This document shows positions 9,041-19,102 of a stretch of DNA of 64,000 nucleotides, one piece after another. The position numbers and the translations under genes were made by a program. The notes beneath the pieces are model-generated. The model was not told the origin of the DNA. It saw nothing but the letters and a program-made list of their open reading frames with translations, and ran no database searches. Positions within the stretch are counted from its first letter, which is position 1; each line of letters starts with the position of its first letter. The stretch lies in assembly GCA_008330645.1 (NCBI GenBank), contig VLTN01000067.1:122426-186425 (forward strand). Reading direction: 5' to 3'. The DNA comes from Cafeteria roenbergensis. Taxonomy: Eukaryota; Sar; Bigyra; Bicosoecida; Cafeteriaceae.

Positions 9041-12000
9041 TCACATGAGGCGCTTGGAAAGGCGCCAGGTGTCGGGGGGGTTGAACCTGTCGTAGAGGGG
9101 TTCGATCTTCTCGCGCCGCTTCCGGCGGGAGATCTCGTGAGTGTCAACCTTGCGGAAGTGGCGCGGCGCCAGCTCGAAGAGCCACTTGGGGTCGATGGCC
9201 GTGACGCTGCGCATGTATTCCTTCGTGGTGAGCACGAGCTCGTGGTAGATGACCCAGTCCGGGCCCTTCTGGAAGAGCGAGGAGCTGGGGTGGACGAACA
9301 CCGTCTGGCCGTGGGAGAGGGTCTTGTAGCCCTCCACGGGGTCCTTGCGCGCGGCCCGGGTGAAGAATCCCGACGTGAGGGCGCGGCGCACTCGGGTGAA
9401 GTCCTTCCCGCTGCTGATGACGTCGAGCCGGTGCCGGTCCATGATGGAGAGCAGCTGCTTGCGAACGTCGTGCGCCTTACGCATGGTGCGGCCGTGGAGG
9501 AAGTTCTCGAAGCACCAGGCGTTGGCGAAGCCGGAGTCCTTCCAGGCCTGGTACACGCAGAGGAGGGTGAGGTGGTCGCCCTCCGGCTGGTGGAACTTGG
9601 AGTGCTTCTGGTCTGCCAGGCTCTGCCGGTCCTTCGGCCGGAAGAAGACGTTGTCGACCGAGAGCATGGAGACCACGGTGAGGATCTCGTCCGAGCAGCC
9701 CAGGTCCACTGACGCGATGAGGGTCTTGGCCAGGGCGGGGTCGAGCGGGAACTCGGCCATGCGGCGCCCCAGCCGCGTGAGGAGGCCCTCCTCGTCAAGC
9801 GCGCCGAGCGCGAATAGGTTTTGCATCGCCTCAGCCAGCGTGGCCGGGGCGGGCGGGTCCATCCAGTCGAAGGCGAGCAGGTCCGGGATGCCCATGGCCT
9901 TGAGGTTCAGCACCACCTGCGCCAGGTTGGACCGCTGCATCTCCGGCACCGTGGATGGCAGCATCTCGGTCTTGAACGCGTCCTGCGTGTAGAGCCGGTA
10001 GCACTCGCCGGGGCCGGTGCGACCGGCTCTGCCGGCGCGCTGCTTGGCTGAAGCCTGCGAGATGGGCACCACCTGGAGGGCGTCCATGCCGGTCTTGGCG
10101 TTGAACACCTTGAGCTTGCAGAACCCCGGGTCGATCACGTAGTACACTCCGTCGATCGTCAGCGACGCCTCGGCGATGTTGGTGGCCACCACCACCTTGC
10201 GAGTGAAGGCGGGCGCCGGCTCGAAGATCTTCGACTGCATCTCTGCCGGCAGCGCTCCGTACGCGGGGAGGATGAGCAGCTCGGGGATGGACGCCGGCAG
10301 AGCCTTCATGCGGCTGTTGAGCTTCTCGCAGGCGTCGTCGATCTCCTCCTGGCCCGTGAGGAAGAGGAGGATGTCGCCCGCCGGCTTGGTGACGTGGATG
10401 CGGAGGACGGTGGTGATGGCTAGCTCGAGGTAGTCGTCCGCGGGCTGCGTCACGTAGTGCGTGGTGACAGGGAAGGTCCTGCCCGGGATGCGCATCACGG
10501 GGCAGTCGAACCAGTACTCGGCGAACTTGTCCGAGTCGAGCGTGGCCGAGGTTGCGATGACGCGAAGGTCCGGCCGCCGCTTGACCAGGCCCTTGAGGAG
10601 GCCGAAGAGGACGTCCGTGTTGATTGTCCGCTCGTGGGCCTCGTCCAGGATGATGACGGAGTAGCGCTTGAGCTCGTCGTCCATCAGATACTCCCGCAGC
10701 AGCATCCCGTCCGTCATGTACTTGATCACCGTCTCGGGGGAGGTGACGTCGTTGAACCGGATGGAGAAGCCCACCTCCTGCCCGAGGCGACACCCCACCT
10801 CCTCCGCCACGCGCTCTGCCACGCTTGACGCCGCGATGCGCCGCGGCTGCGTGCACCCGATCATCCCCTTGGCCGTGAAGCCGGCCTCTGCCAGGTACTG
10901 CGTCATCTGGGTGGTCTTGCCGCTCCCCGTCTCGCCCACCACCACCAGCACCTGGTGCGCCCTCACGGCGGCGATGAACTCGTCGCGGAGCTTCCGGATG
11001 GGCAGGCCCTCTCGCTGCTCCCGGATGCTCAGCGTAGAGATTTTGCCGCGCGCGATGGCGGTGGACCGCTGCTTGGCCTTCCACTCGCCCTCGTCTGCGC
11101 CAGCCGCTGCGCCCCCGATGCCCCTGACCTCCTCCGCCAGCAGTTTGTCCCCCGTCGTGGCCAGCGGGTCCAGCCATCCGGAGGACATGTCCTTCGGGAT
11201 GGCATCAAGCATCTCCCGCTGCTGCAGCTGCTTCACCTCCTTGCGCTCCTTGCTCAGCGCCGACTGGGTCATGGCCGCGCGCTGGAGGCTCCCCTCCGGG
11301 TTTTTCACCACGCGAACCGGCGAGACGTCGGCTGCGCCCCTCCCGAGGCCGCGCAGGAAGGGGGCCTCGTCGTCCACCACCTCCACATCCACCTCCTCCT
11401 CCTCCTCCTCCAGGTCCAGCACCCCGCTCTCTGCGTTGAACGAGGGGTACATCTCCGCGGGGAGCACGCCCGACCGGATGAGCTGGCCGACAGCGAACTG
11501 CTCCGGGCTGGGGGGGCGATGGGACAGCCGCTGCGCCTCGCCTGACGACGCGGCTCCCGCCGCGGCCGCGGCCCCAGCTGCTCCGAAGGACGACGCACCC
11601 GGTGCGCTAGCCACTGACGGGGCAGTGCCGTATCCGGGCTCCGACCTCGACGCGGAGACGAGGCTCCTTGTGGACGCGTGGGCGCCGACAGCTGATGCAG
11701 CGCTCGCGCCAGACGCCACGGCGCGCTGCCGCTGCGGCAGCACGTCCGCCCCGGTTGCTTGGTCGACGTCCTTTATCGAGAGCTGGAGCTTGGGGCCCAT
11801 GCAGCTGATCACCTTGACCCACACCTTGTCACCGCGCGTGACGTGCTCCCGCGCGTCAGCGCCCCCTCGAGCCGCGAAAGCCCCCCCAGCGCGCACATTC
11901 TGGATTCGTACGATGCCCTCAAACTCCTCCCCTGAGCTGAACTGGTCTCTCGACAAACGAACCGTCACAGCTGTCTCGTTCACACGAGTGGCCTCGCCCC

Positions 12001-12484
12001 GGTAGATACCGTACAGCTCCGGGCGGGCCGTCACCGCTCTCCCCTCCCCTGCAGCCAGACTGCGGTCCTCGTCCCGCGCAGCGCGCCGATCGCCAGCCTG
12101 GTACCCTCCGTCCCCCTGGCTGCCTTCGCGGCCGAGCGCAAGCGGGAGCCCCGGCCCCGCAGCCGCAGGCAGCGCCGCTCCGACCTGCGACGCCTCGCCG
12201 CCTTCTTCCCGGCCCCCAGCGGCCGCCCGAACCCGCGGGCCGCTCGAGCCAGCAGCGTTGCTGCGCCGGATGGCCATGTATAGCTTGTGCACCACGTCGG
12301 GCTCAAAGTCTGCTTCGTTCTCGTCCAAAGCCTTGGCAAAGTCCGCCTCGCTCGACCCGGCCTGCTCCAGTTCGATCACAAACTCCGCAAGGGTCCGGTC
12401 TGGCATCCCCAGCTCTTCTCCGAGCACCCGGGTGACTGCGAGCACCTTGTTCAGGCCGTGAAGCCTGTCCAGGGCCCCTGCCAT
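9041..12484 (-). CDS. DHX8: Pre-mRNA splicing DEAH-box RNA helicase DHX8/Prp22
   Basis: Prp22/DHX8 releases spliced mRNA from the spliceosome by ATP-driven 3'-5' translocation. The protein is 1,147 aa; yeast Prp22 is 1,145 and human DHX8 about 1,220. It starts MAGALDRLHGLNKVLAV, typical of the DHX8 N-terminal helix, followed by an S1 RNA-binding domain at about 156-241. The helicase core has GETGSGKT (motif I, from 517), DEAH (614-617), SAT (646-648), LTGQEEID (motif IV) and QRAGRAGRTG (motif VI, 815-824), then the winged-helix, ratchet and OB-fold tail ending near PDTWRLSKR. The S1 domain separates it from Prp2, Prp16 and Prp43. The frame stays open upstream into the tRNA gene, but ATG 12484 matches the family start. 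No intron is needed. It shares its upstream side with the HOOK gene, with the tRNA gene between them. Confidence 0.96.
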   Translation of the reverse strand: MAGALDRLHGLNKVLAVTRVLGEELGMPDRTLAEFVIELEQAGSSEADFAKALDENEADFEPDVVHKLYMAIRRSNAAGSSGPRVRAAAGGREEGGEASQVGAALPAAAGPGLPLALGREGSQGDGGYQAGDRRAARDEDRSLAAGEGRAVTARPELYGIYRGEATRVNETAVTVRLSRDQFSSGEEFEGIVRIQNVRAGGAFAARGGADAREHVTRGDKVWVKVISCMGPKLQLSIKDVDQATGADVLPQRQRAVASGASAASAVGAHASTRSLVSASRSEPGYGTAPSVASAPGASSFGAAGAAAAAGAASSGEAQRLSHRPPSPEQFAVGQLIRSGVLPAEMYPSFNAESGVLDLEEEEEEVDVEVVDDEAPFLRGLGRGAADVSPVRVVKNPEGSLQRAAMTQSALSKERKEVKQLQQREMLDAIPKDMSSGWLDPLATTGDKLLAEEVRGIGGAAAGADEGEWKAKQRSTAIARGKISTLSIREQREGLPIRKLRDEFIAAVRAHQVLVVVGETGSGKTTQMTQYLAEAGFTAKGMIGCTQPRRIAASSVAERVAEEVGCRLGQEVGFSIRFNDVTSPETVIKYMTDGMLLREYLMDDELKRYSVIILDEAHERTINTDVLFGLLKGLVKRRPDLRVIATSATLDSDKFAEYWFDCPVMRIPGRTFPVTTHYVTQPADDYLELAITTVLRIHVTKPAGDILLFLTGQEEIDDACEKLNSRMKALPASIPELLILPAYGALPAEMQSKIFEPAPAFTRKVVVATNIAEASLTIDGVYYVIDPGFCKLKVFNAKTGMDALQVVPISQASAKQRAGRAGRTGPGECYRLYTQDAFKTEMLPSTVPEMQRSNLAQVVLNLKAMGIPDLLAFDWMDPPAPATLAEAMQNLFALGALDEEGLLTRLGRRMAEFPLDPALAKTLIASVDLGCSDEILTVVSMLSVDNVFFRPKDRQSLADQKHSKFHQPEGDHLTLLCVYQAWKDSGFANAWCFENFLHGRTMRKAHDVRKQLLSIMDRHRLDVISSGKDFTRVRRALTSGFFTRAARKDPVEGYKTLSHGQTVFVHPSSSLFQKGPDWVIYHELVLTTKEYMRSVTAIDPKWLFELAPRHFRKVDTHEISRRKRREKIEPLYDRFNPPDTWRLSKRLM

Positions 12485-12820
12485 CTCGGCAGCCCACGAA
12501 GAGCCGCTCAGGTCCTGGAGTGGCTCTAGGGGTGGCGCGCGGCGACTTCCTCCCTCGGACTTCGCGGTGAGCAATGGTGCACTAGCGCTGGGCCAGGGCG
12601 TCGGGCTGTGCCTCGGAACGAGCGGCAGAGCCGAGCGAGCTTGCCAACGATGATGACCCATATCGCGGTGACTGGAACGAACACGCCGAGCACATTCGCA
12701 CCTCCCGATGGCAGCCGTCAGCTTGGTCGGTCGTGCTCGCTCCAGCACACCTCCGCGAACCAGCCTGGGAAAGGTTGCCAAGAGTGTGCTTGCCGGAGAC
12801 AGGACGAAAACAAAACGACC

Positions 12821-12825
12821 AAAAA
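12821..12825 (-). terminator. RNA polymerase III terminator of tRNA-Thr
   Basis: Five Ts on the minus strand begin 8 bases after the mature tRNA 3' end, as expected for a pol III stop signal. A further TTTTG TTTTC stretch follows at 12807-12815 and could serve as backup. Confidence 0.75.
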
Positions 12826-12832
12826 GGAAGCG

Positions 12833-12904
12833 TGCCTCAACCAGGGATCGAACCTGAGACCTCGACATTACTAGTGTCGCGCTCTACCACTGAGCTATTA
12901 AGGC
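12833..12904 (-). tRNA. tRNA-Thr (anticodon AGT)
   Basis: A complete 72-base cloverleaf folds on the minus strand. The 7-bp acceptor GCCTTAA/TTGAGGC has one T-G pair and discriminator A. The D arm is GCTC/GAGC. The anticodon stem CGACA/TGTCG holds loop CTAGTAA, giving anticodon AGT (A34, read as inosine). The T arm is TCAGG/CCTGG around TTCGATC. There is no intron and no encoded CCA. Internal pol III boxes are intact: A box TAGCTCAGTGG and B box GGTTCGATCCC. A TTTTT terminator follows. It lies between the divergent DHX8 and HOOK genes at the edge of a low-GC block. Confidence 0.97.
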
Positions 12905-13557
12905 TGGCACATGAAAGCCGAGCATGAAGCTGCTCTCTTATTTATAAAGACAGAGTTGGTCCCAGTGCACCGTTCCCGTTGTCTGCCATTTTGCTGCCAT
13001 TCGTCCAAACTGGCCTTCATAAGGTTCTTCGGTTGTTGCCTTCCTCGTCCTCGGGTCCATTTCTTGCGTTTTAGCAGGTATGCCTCGTGGTATCAAACAA
13101 TGTCTTTCATATGGTGTATTAGTTTCAAGCTACTACCGAAAAGTCGTGCGTGAACCACAGAAAGACAGTGGTACCTCCACAAAACCATGCAAGCTAATGC
13201 GACGAGGTGGCACAGTTGCTAGCTTTGCTTGTTACGCTGAATGCCACCAGATGGATTATTCGCGATGTGTTTGGGCGACAAACGAAGCCCAGACTTAATC
13301 AAGGCACAGCAAATTCTCGTTCAGAGGTCGGGATGGAAACACAATCACAACGACATGGAACAAAAGAAACAAACCCAAGCCTTTTGTGATACAGTCAACG
13401 AGACACCATGAAGCGGCAGCCGGGAGCGCAATGTCGGCAAATCCTCCGTCCAAGGCAAATATCGTTTGCACCAGCGGAGGAACCCTTGCGCTTGGCCCTC
13501 CCGCCGCCCAGCTCTGCGGACACACTTGAGCACAGCACTTCCCGGGCCCGGATCCGG
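12905..13557. other. Low-GC intergenic block between tRNA-Thr and HOOK gene
   Basis: Base composition falls to about 40-55% GC here, against about 70% or more in neighbouring genes. Reading frames are short on both strands and match no family I know. There are no terminal repeats, integrase motifs or further tRNAs visible. It probably contains the HOOK promoter and 5' untranslated region at its right end. A decayed mobile element or foreign insertion next to the tRNA is possible but unproven. Confidence 0.5.
12939..12947 (-). promoter_or_regulatory. TATA-like element upstream of tRNA-Thr
   Basis: TTATAAATA on the minus strand lies 35-43 bases upstream of the tRNA 5' end. That spacing matches upstream TATA elements that help place TFIIIB at tRNA genes in some eukaryotes. 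It is one of very few AT-rich words in the region, but chance occurrence in the low-GC block is possible. Confidence 0.4.
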
Positions 13558-15997
13558 ATGGCAGACCAAGCTGTAAGTGATGCCGGGGACGGGGACTCAA
13601 GCGCCTTGCGCGCCGGGCAAACGCAGGGCTCCGATCGTCGCCATGCCGTGCAACAGCCGCACGCGCGCTGCAGCACGGCGTGTGCCAGCCTCCGGCGCGG
13701 CCAGAGCAGGCGGCTAGTAGCACAGATGCTCTTCCAGATGGTGCTGTCCGTTGTTGCGTGAATGGGTCGCCGTCGCAGACTGCGGTCACGGCGTTCTTGG
13801 CGCAATGCGTGACTCGCTTCGAGCTTGGCGTGGCTTCGCCAGCAGCCCCGGCGGACCTCGTGGATGCCCAAGTTCTTGCCAAAGTGGCGGAGAAGGTCTT
13901 CGGGCCAGGGGCGCCGGGGACTGAGGACCTGGTGGGGGCAAGCTCGCTGAGCGCGGTGGCCAATGCAGTGGTGATCCATGCGTCTCGCACTCGCAAGTGC
14001 ACAGAAGCCACTGTGAGAGCAGGAGTGGCTGCGGCCGGCGAGGACCCCGTGGCGCAGGCAGTCCACATCGGGGCCGTGCTGCTGGTGCTTGCGGTGACGA
14101 GCGAGCACGGCGATCCGTTCATCGAGTGCATCGACGAGCTGGCCGACGGAGACGCCGAGGCCCTCCAAGGCGCCGTCCAGCATGGGATGGAGGAAATGGA
14201 GGGCATTGCCGAGATCGCGGGCGAGGAAGGCGCTGCCGTGTCGGCGGGAGGCTCGGAGGCAGGTGGCGCCGCTCCGGCCGGCACCGCGGCAGGGGCGGCG
14301 GCAGGGGCGGGGCACGAGGAGGATGACCCAGTGCTGCTGCGAACGGAGCTCCACCTGGCTCGGGAGGAAGCGCGGCACCTGCGAGAGGAGGTCGCGGCGG
14401 CCAAGGCGGCAGCCAAGGAGGCCTCCGCCGCGGGAAGCAGAGCAGGCCCCGCCGGGGACGCCGCCGGCCACGACGACGACAGGCTGAACAGGGGCCTGTC
14501 CGCGCACCTCCAGCTACAGGTCGCGCAGCTCGAGGCCTCACTGAGCTCCGCTCGCGCCGAGGCGGTGGAGAGCGAGCAGGAGGCGCGCCAGCTGCGCGAC
14601 GAGCTCGACGTCGCCCGGTCCGCCGTGGTGGACGCCCAGCGGCTGCGGCACCAGCTGGAGGAGGCGCGGGCGGACGCGGGGGTGCTGGCCGCCGCGCAGG
14701 CGGAGGCAGAGGCCCTTCGCGCGCGCCTCCGAGAGGCGGAAGCCGCAGCTGCGGCGGCCGCGGACGAAACCGCCACGGAACGCCGGGAGCGGGAGCGCGA
14801 GCTGCGCAAGCAGGTGGAGGCAGCGAACAAGAGCCTCCGGGAGGTGCGAGTCGAGCGCGATGCCCTGGAGGCGCACCTCTCGGAGGTGCGGAAGCAGCTG
14901 GCCGGGCGTCAGGACCAGCTCGCGACAGAGCGCGCGGCCCGCAGCGCGGCAGAGGCGCGGGCCAGGGACGCAACGGCACGCCTCGAGGGCGTGGCAAGCA
15001 TGCCAGCGCCTGCCGCAGTGTCGGCTCTGACCCCCATGGCAGACGAGGGGGCGGACCGCGCGCCTCCCACGAGCGAGCTGGTCACCACGCTCCAACGACG
15101 CGTCGCGTCTCTGGAGCGGGAGCTCGCTGAGGCCGTCGCGGCCGCTGCAGAGGGCGACGCGGGCGAAGGCTCTTCGGCAGGGGGCGAGGGCTCGGCCGCG
15201 TATCTCAAGGCCCTCCAGGCCGCGACTGCGGCCCAGGAGCAGCTCGAGGCCCAGACGCGGCGGGCGGAGGAGGCAGAGGCCGGGCGGGACAGGGCCGTCC
15301 AGGCGCTGGAGCAGGAGCGCCTGGTGGCGGAGGGCGCTGTCCGCGCTGCCGAGGCCACCGCGGCGGCCAGCAAGGACGAGATGGAGAAGGCCGTACAGGC
15401 GGAGCAGGCCAAGGCGGAGCAGCTGGCCGCCAAGGGCGAGCAGGAGTGGAGGCGGGAGCGAGAGACGGTGGCGAAGCGAGTTCAGGAGCTGGTGAGTGCC
15501 AAGTGCCTTCCGAAGTGTCTGCCGAAGTGTCTGCCGAGAGCCAGGCGGGGCCGCAGCGTCTGAGGCGCCTCCGACCCCCCCCTCCCCCCCCCAGGGACCG
15601 GGCCGGTGTGTTGCGTGGGTGGCTGCTTTGGTGGCTGGGTGGGCAGAGCTTGCGGGACGACGTGGTCGCGGGGCACCCGCTCACGGCCCGCAGCCAAGCG
15701 TATCGCTTCGTGCGCGAGGGCATCTCCGCTCGTCCGCTGCCTCGCCCCACCCCGCAGGAGGCCCGCGCCCGTGCCGACGCCGAGGCCAATGCGCAGCTGC
15801 GTTTGCAGCTCAGGCGCAAGACCGACACGTCCAGTGCCGAGCTGGAGCACGTTCGCTCCAGCATGGTGCTGCTCCAGTCGGCGCTGTTCGAGATGGGCAA
15901 GGCACGCCAGAGGACGACCGGGGCGCGCGAAGCAAGGCTGACGCAGCTCGACGAGAAGCGTATGGAGGCCAGTCCGAGTGCCAAGGCGCGAGCGTGA
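13558..15997 (+). CDS. HOOK-domain coiled-coil protein (dynein cargo adaptor-like), three exons
   Basis: HOOK proteins link dynein/dynactin to vesicles through an N-terminal calponin-homology-like Hook domain and long coiled coils. The exons are 13558-13572 (MADQA), 13779-15491 and 15758-15997. Introns of 206 and 266 bases start GTAAGT and GTGAGT, both end CGCAG and both are phase 0. The product is 655 aa; animal Hooks are about 720. The Hook domain spans about residues 5-150: TAVTAFLAQCVTRFELG, PADLVDAQVLAKVAEKVF, and helix AVHIGAVLLVLAVTSEHGDP, which resembles 'LGKLLQLVLGCA'. Heptad coiled coil follows from about residue 190 with many Glu, Arg, Leu and Ala. The last exon carries LEHVRSSMVLLQSALFEMG, like the Hook C-terminal 'SAWYxxG'. 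Upstream of residue 1 the frame is open but poor, which supports the tiny first exon. The family call is by motif recall. Confidence 0.75.
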
Positions 15998-16156
15998 CGA
16001 CCGACCGCGCGGCGGCGCCTGTGAGTCGCAGCAGCCTGGGCGCTGACGGAAGAATGAGAAGCGGTGCGGTTTGGGCCGCGAAGCAAGGCACGCTGCTCCA
16101 CACACGCACACCCACTCCTCGTGCAACACAGGGAGCCCACAGCTGTCCGTCCTCGA

Positions 16157-16977
16157 TCACTCGTCGAGCTCGTCCCCGTTGCGCTCGGCGATGGCTGCGC
16201 ATTGGGGGGGTGGGTGGGTCGCAGGGCAACGCGCGCGAAGACAGCGGAGCAGAGGGGACTTGGTGGCTGCCGCACCACCCGGGACGCGTAGCTCGAATCA
16301 CATGCCACGGGAAGTCGGCGCAGCGACAGGCTCTGACAACGGGGCAGGCAGCAGCAGAGCGCTGTGGGCTCACCACGGAGGGCAGCGTAGTTATAGCCGA
16401 ACTCCACAGGAAGACCCAGGATCCTCCGGCGCAAGCGCTCCTCTGCCTCATCGCGCGCCCACTCGTAGATCGGGGCCTGGGACGGCTGCTTCGAGATGGC
16501 GACGCCAGCCCACACGATGGCGCCGACGAACACAATGAAGGACCACTCCCACCCGGCAATCTTGCGCCCGCCGCGAACGGGCTGCGGGGAGAGCAAACAG
16601 TGAGTCACAAAAGAAGGGAGGAAGGCGAGCCGGCGGGCTGAGGCTCAGGCGGGGGCGGGCCCGGGAAGCGCCAGCGGAGCAGAATGCGGTGGACGCCTTC
16701 CGGCATCACCGCAGCGCGGCGCGACTACTCCGACGCGACGCCAGTGCGGAAACGCAAAGCCGAGCAAGCGAGAGGCATCACGCACCTTCTCGCCAAGGAA
16801 GTAGGCCTGGGTGTCCAGGTACTGCTTCATCGCCGGGCTGACATTGCGGGACGGAGCCCCGGCGCCAGCCGACGCGCCCTCAGCCGCGGATGGGGCAGTC
16901 TGGGGCGCGCCCGCAGCGCGGCGGATGCCCGCCGCAACGCTGCGCGAGCTGCGCCGCATGGCCTGGGAGAGAGACAT
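16157..16977 (-). CDS. Mitochondrial complex I subunit NDUFB11/ESSS-like, three exons
   Basis: NDUFB11 (ESSS) is a single-span accessory subunit in the membrane arm of NADH:ubiquinone oxidoreductase. Exons are 16786-16977, 16374-16581 and 16157-16194, giving 145 aa; the human protein is 153. Introns of 204 bases (GTGCGT...CGCAG, phase 0) and 179 bases (GTGAGC...CGCAG, phase 1) restore one frame that ends NYAALRAIAERNGDELDE. The N-terminus (MSLSQAMRRSSRSVAAGIRRA) is a basic mitochondrial presequence. One hydrophobic span, FIVFVGAIVWAGVAI, is followed by YEWARDEAEERL and GLPVEFGYNY, which parallel the family's 'QEWARREAE...GLP...NY' tail. The gene is head-to-head with G-alpha (179 bases between starts) and tail-to-tail with HOOK (159 bases). 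The donor GTGCGT is the least typical of the set. Confidence 0.75.
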
Positions 16978-17156
16978 GGTGGCGGTGGGTCGGAGCGCTT
17001 GCCCGCGGGTGGCGGCCGGCTCCCCAGTCGTCGTCCGGCAGAGGCGGAATCCACCCGGACGTTGGGAGCCTGCAAATATTGCCAGGCCGGGGGTCAGAGC
17101 ACTGCCGGCGCAACTGGACTCGCGGCGAGGCCGCCCGCCCCTGGCTGCGCGTGCGG

Positions 17157-18550
17157 ATGGGAATATGCGCCGCCAAGGACACTCGGACCAGCCAAATCGA
17201 CGCCGCTCTTCGAGACCTTGATGAGCGCGAGCACCGCGACCCGCCGATCAAGGTGTTGTTCCTGGGTGAGCGTTGCTTCCCCGCGCCTTGCTTGCTGCTT
17301 GCGTCCGGAGTGTGACGACTCGTACCTCGCGGCATGAAAAGTGTTGATAGACTGAGCTGGACTGTTTTCCCGATGGCGCTCGCAGGCGCCGGCGAGTCGG
17401 GAAAGTCGACGCTGCTGAAGCAGATGCGCCGTGCGTTCGGGAAGGAGCTGTCAGCGGAGGAGTGCATGGCGAGGCGAGATATCATCAGAGGCAACCTGCT
17501 GCAAGCCATGAGAACGTTGCTGGAAGCATGCGTTGAGGCTGGTGTCGAGGTTGCCTGCGACGTGAGCGCCTCTGCTGGTCTGCCTTTGTGAGGGGTGCCT
17601 GCCCGCCTGCTAGCGACCTTGGCGCCCTCAGCGATTGCTCTCTCTGCCAATCCGGGCGCGCGACTTCGATGCCTGTGCAGGACGAGCGGGCAATGTTCGA
17701 GGCGACGTACATGGAGGACCCCGACGCTCCCATTCTCGACTGCAGCATTTCGGCGGAGATGGCGTCTTCCATCCACACGCTCTGGAAGGATGCCGGCGTC
17801 CAGAGCGTGTTCGATCGCCGGAGTTCGCTGCAACTGAGCGACAGCGCCAGCTACTTTCTCGACCGCGTCAGACTCATCGCTGCGCCAGACTACTGCCCCA
17901 GCCCCGACGACGTCGTCCGGAGTCGGGTGCGCACAACTGGCCTGCACGAGGAGCTGATACGCGTAGGAGACACAACGTTCCGCTTCTGCGACGTCGGAGG
18001 CCAGCGAAGCGAGCGGCGCAAGTGGGTCGACTTTTTCGACGACGTCACCGCGATCATCTTCGTGGCAGCCACGTCGGAGTACGACCAGGTGCTGTTCGAG
18101 GCGCGGTCTCAGAATCGTGTGCACGAGGCAGAGGACCTGTTCTTTGAGATTGCGGGCCCGGCAGTCAAGGCGTTTCAGGCCAAGCCAATCGTGCTCTTTT
18201 TCAACAAAACAGACCTCTTCGAGGAGAAGGTTCGCCGCGTTGACATCGCCTCTGTTCCCCACCCTCGTGCCGGAGAGCCCGACGATGACGATCCCCGTCT
18301 CACGTTCCCTGACTTCGCATTCCCGTTGTACGCGGGGGGTGCAGATGTTGAGGCTGCCAAGCGATTCTTCGAGTCTCGGTTTCTTGAGCACCCGCATGTC
18401 GCGCACCGTCGTGGCAATGTGACCCATAGATGGACGATTGCTACAAACAAGGACAATGTCAAGACGGTCTTCGACGAGTGTAAGAGGACTATCGTGCAAG
18501 CGAACTTGGAAGGCAGCGGCTACATCGACGACGAGGAGTTTGATGTCTGA
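17157..18550 (+). CDS. Heterotrimeric G-protein alpha subunit, three exons
   Basis: This is a membrane-bound GTPase that relays signals from G-protein-coupled receptors. Exons are 17157-17265, 17386-17561 and 17681-18550. Introns of 120 and 119 bases start GTGAGC and end GCAG (phases 1 and 0). The product is 384 aa, slightly long for the family. MGICAAKD has Gly2 for myristoylation and Cys4 for palmitoylation. GAGESGKST is the P-loop (37-45), split by intron 1. Switch I RVRTTG has the catalytic Arg177. DVGGQRSERRKW (from 199) carries catalytic Gln203. NKTD (270-273) binds guanine. The G5 loop reads TIAT instead of TCAT. The extreme C-terminus (ANLEGSGYIDDEEFDV) is acidic and unlike the receptor-contacting tails of animal Gi, Gs, Gq or G12. 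It lacks the cysteine used by pertussis toxin. Confidence 0.95.
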
Positions 18551-19102
18551 GCTCGCGCCCCCATCGACCGGGATGGCCATGCTGGCGACGTTCATTCTGA
18601 TACCCTATTGCGACCCTGCGACCCTGCGTGGCTTGCTGCTTGCCTGGCCTCCCTGGAGTCAGGTGCCCCTGTGGCAAACGCAAGCCGGTGTGCATGTTAC
18701 CCAAACGGCAGATTCCCAGTGTGCACACGCAAGGCTTGCAGTCTGCCCAACAGCTCGCTCCGACTGCTGAGGCCGTGCGGGCGCAAAAGGGGGCTCGTGG
18801 GGACACCAGCTGCGACCAGAGGCCTGTTTCTTCATAGGTTGTAGTGAGAGCCACACGCTCGACGCATCGTGAGCAGCCACTCAACGATACTCATTCGCAC
18901 GCGGGCTGAGCACCGGCGTGTCGACGTGGCGATGCGCGGGCTGAGTCGTTCAAAGCTCGGGCAGTCCCTCGGCGCCGGTTTGCTTGTTAATACAAGGAGA
19001 GCTGCGAGACCTCAGGTGCCCACCTTTCCCGGCACAAATTCGTTGCAGCTCGGAGCCCGACGGAGGAGGAGGCGCTCGAAGCAACACGGACGAGACTCTG
19101 GA
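18551..19102. other. Convergent intergenic region
   Basis: This 552-base spacer separates the G-alpha and cyclin-like stop codons. Only short frames with ordinary composition occur on both strands. I see no RNA gene, repeat or conserved motif, and it probably contains two 3' untranslated regions. Confidence 0.4.

Noticed and set aside
8708-9712. A 334-codon + frame over the DHX8 3' end
   Set aside because: Its content (many VVDDPV and EVLEAP type words) is the complement of DHX8 coding sequence.
12485-12868. N-terminal extension of DHX8 by 128 codons
   Set aside because: It would begin inside the tRNA-Thr gene and its sequence is unlike the family. The Met at 12484 starts the conserved N-terminal helix.
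12905-13557. Integrated virus or transposon in the low-GC block
   Set aside because: No terminal repeats, integrase, polymerase or capsid-like frames are visible, so only the composition shift is reported.
13295-14830. A 511-codon minus frame opposite the HOOK gene
   Set aside because: It is Ala/Ser/Arg-rich and antisense to a recognisable Hook domain and coiled coil, so it is a GC-driven shadow.
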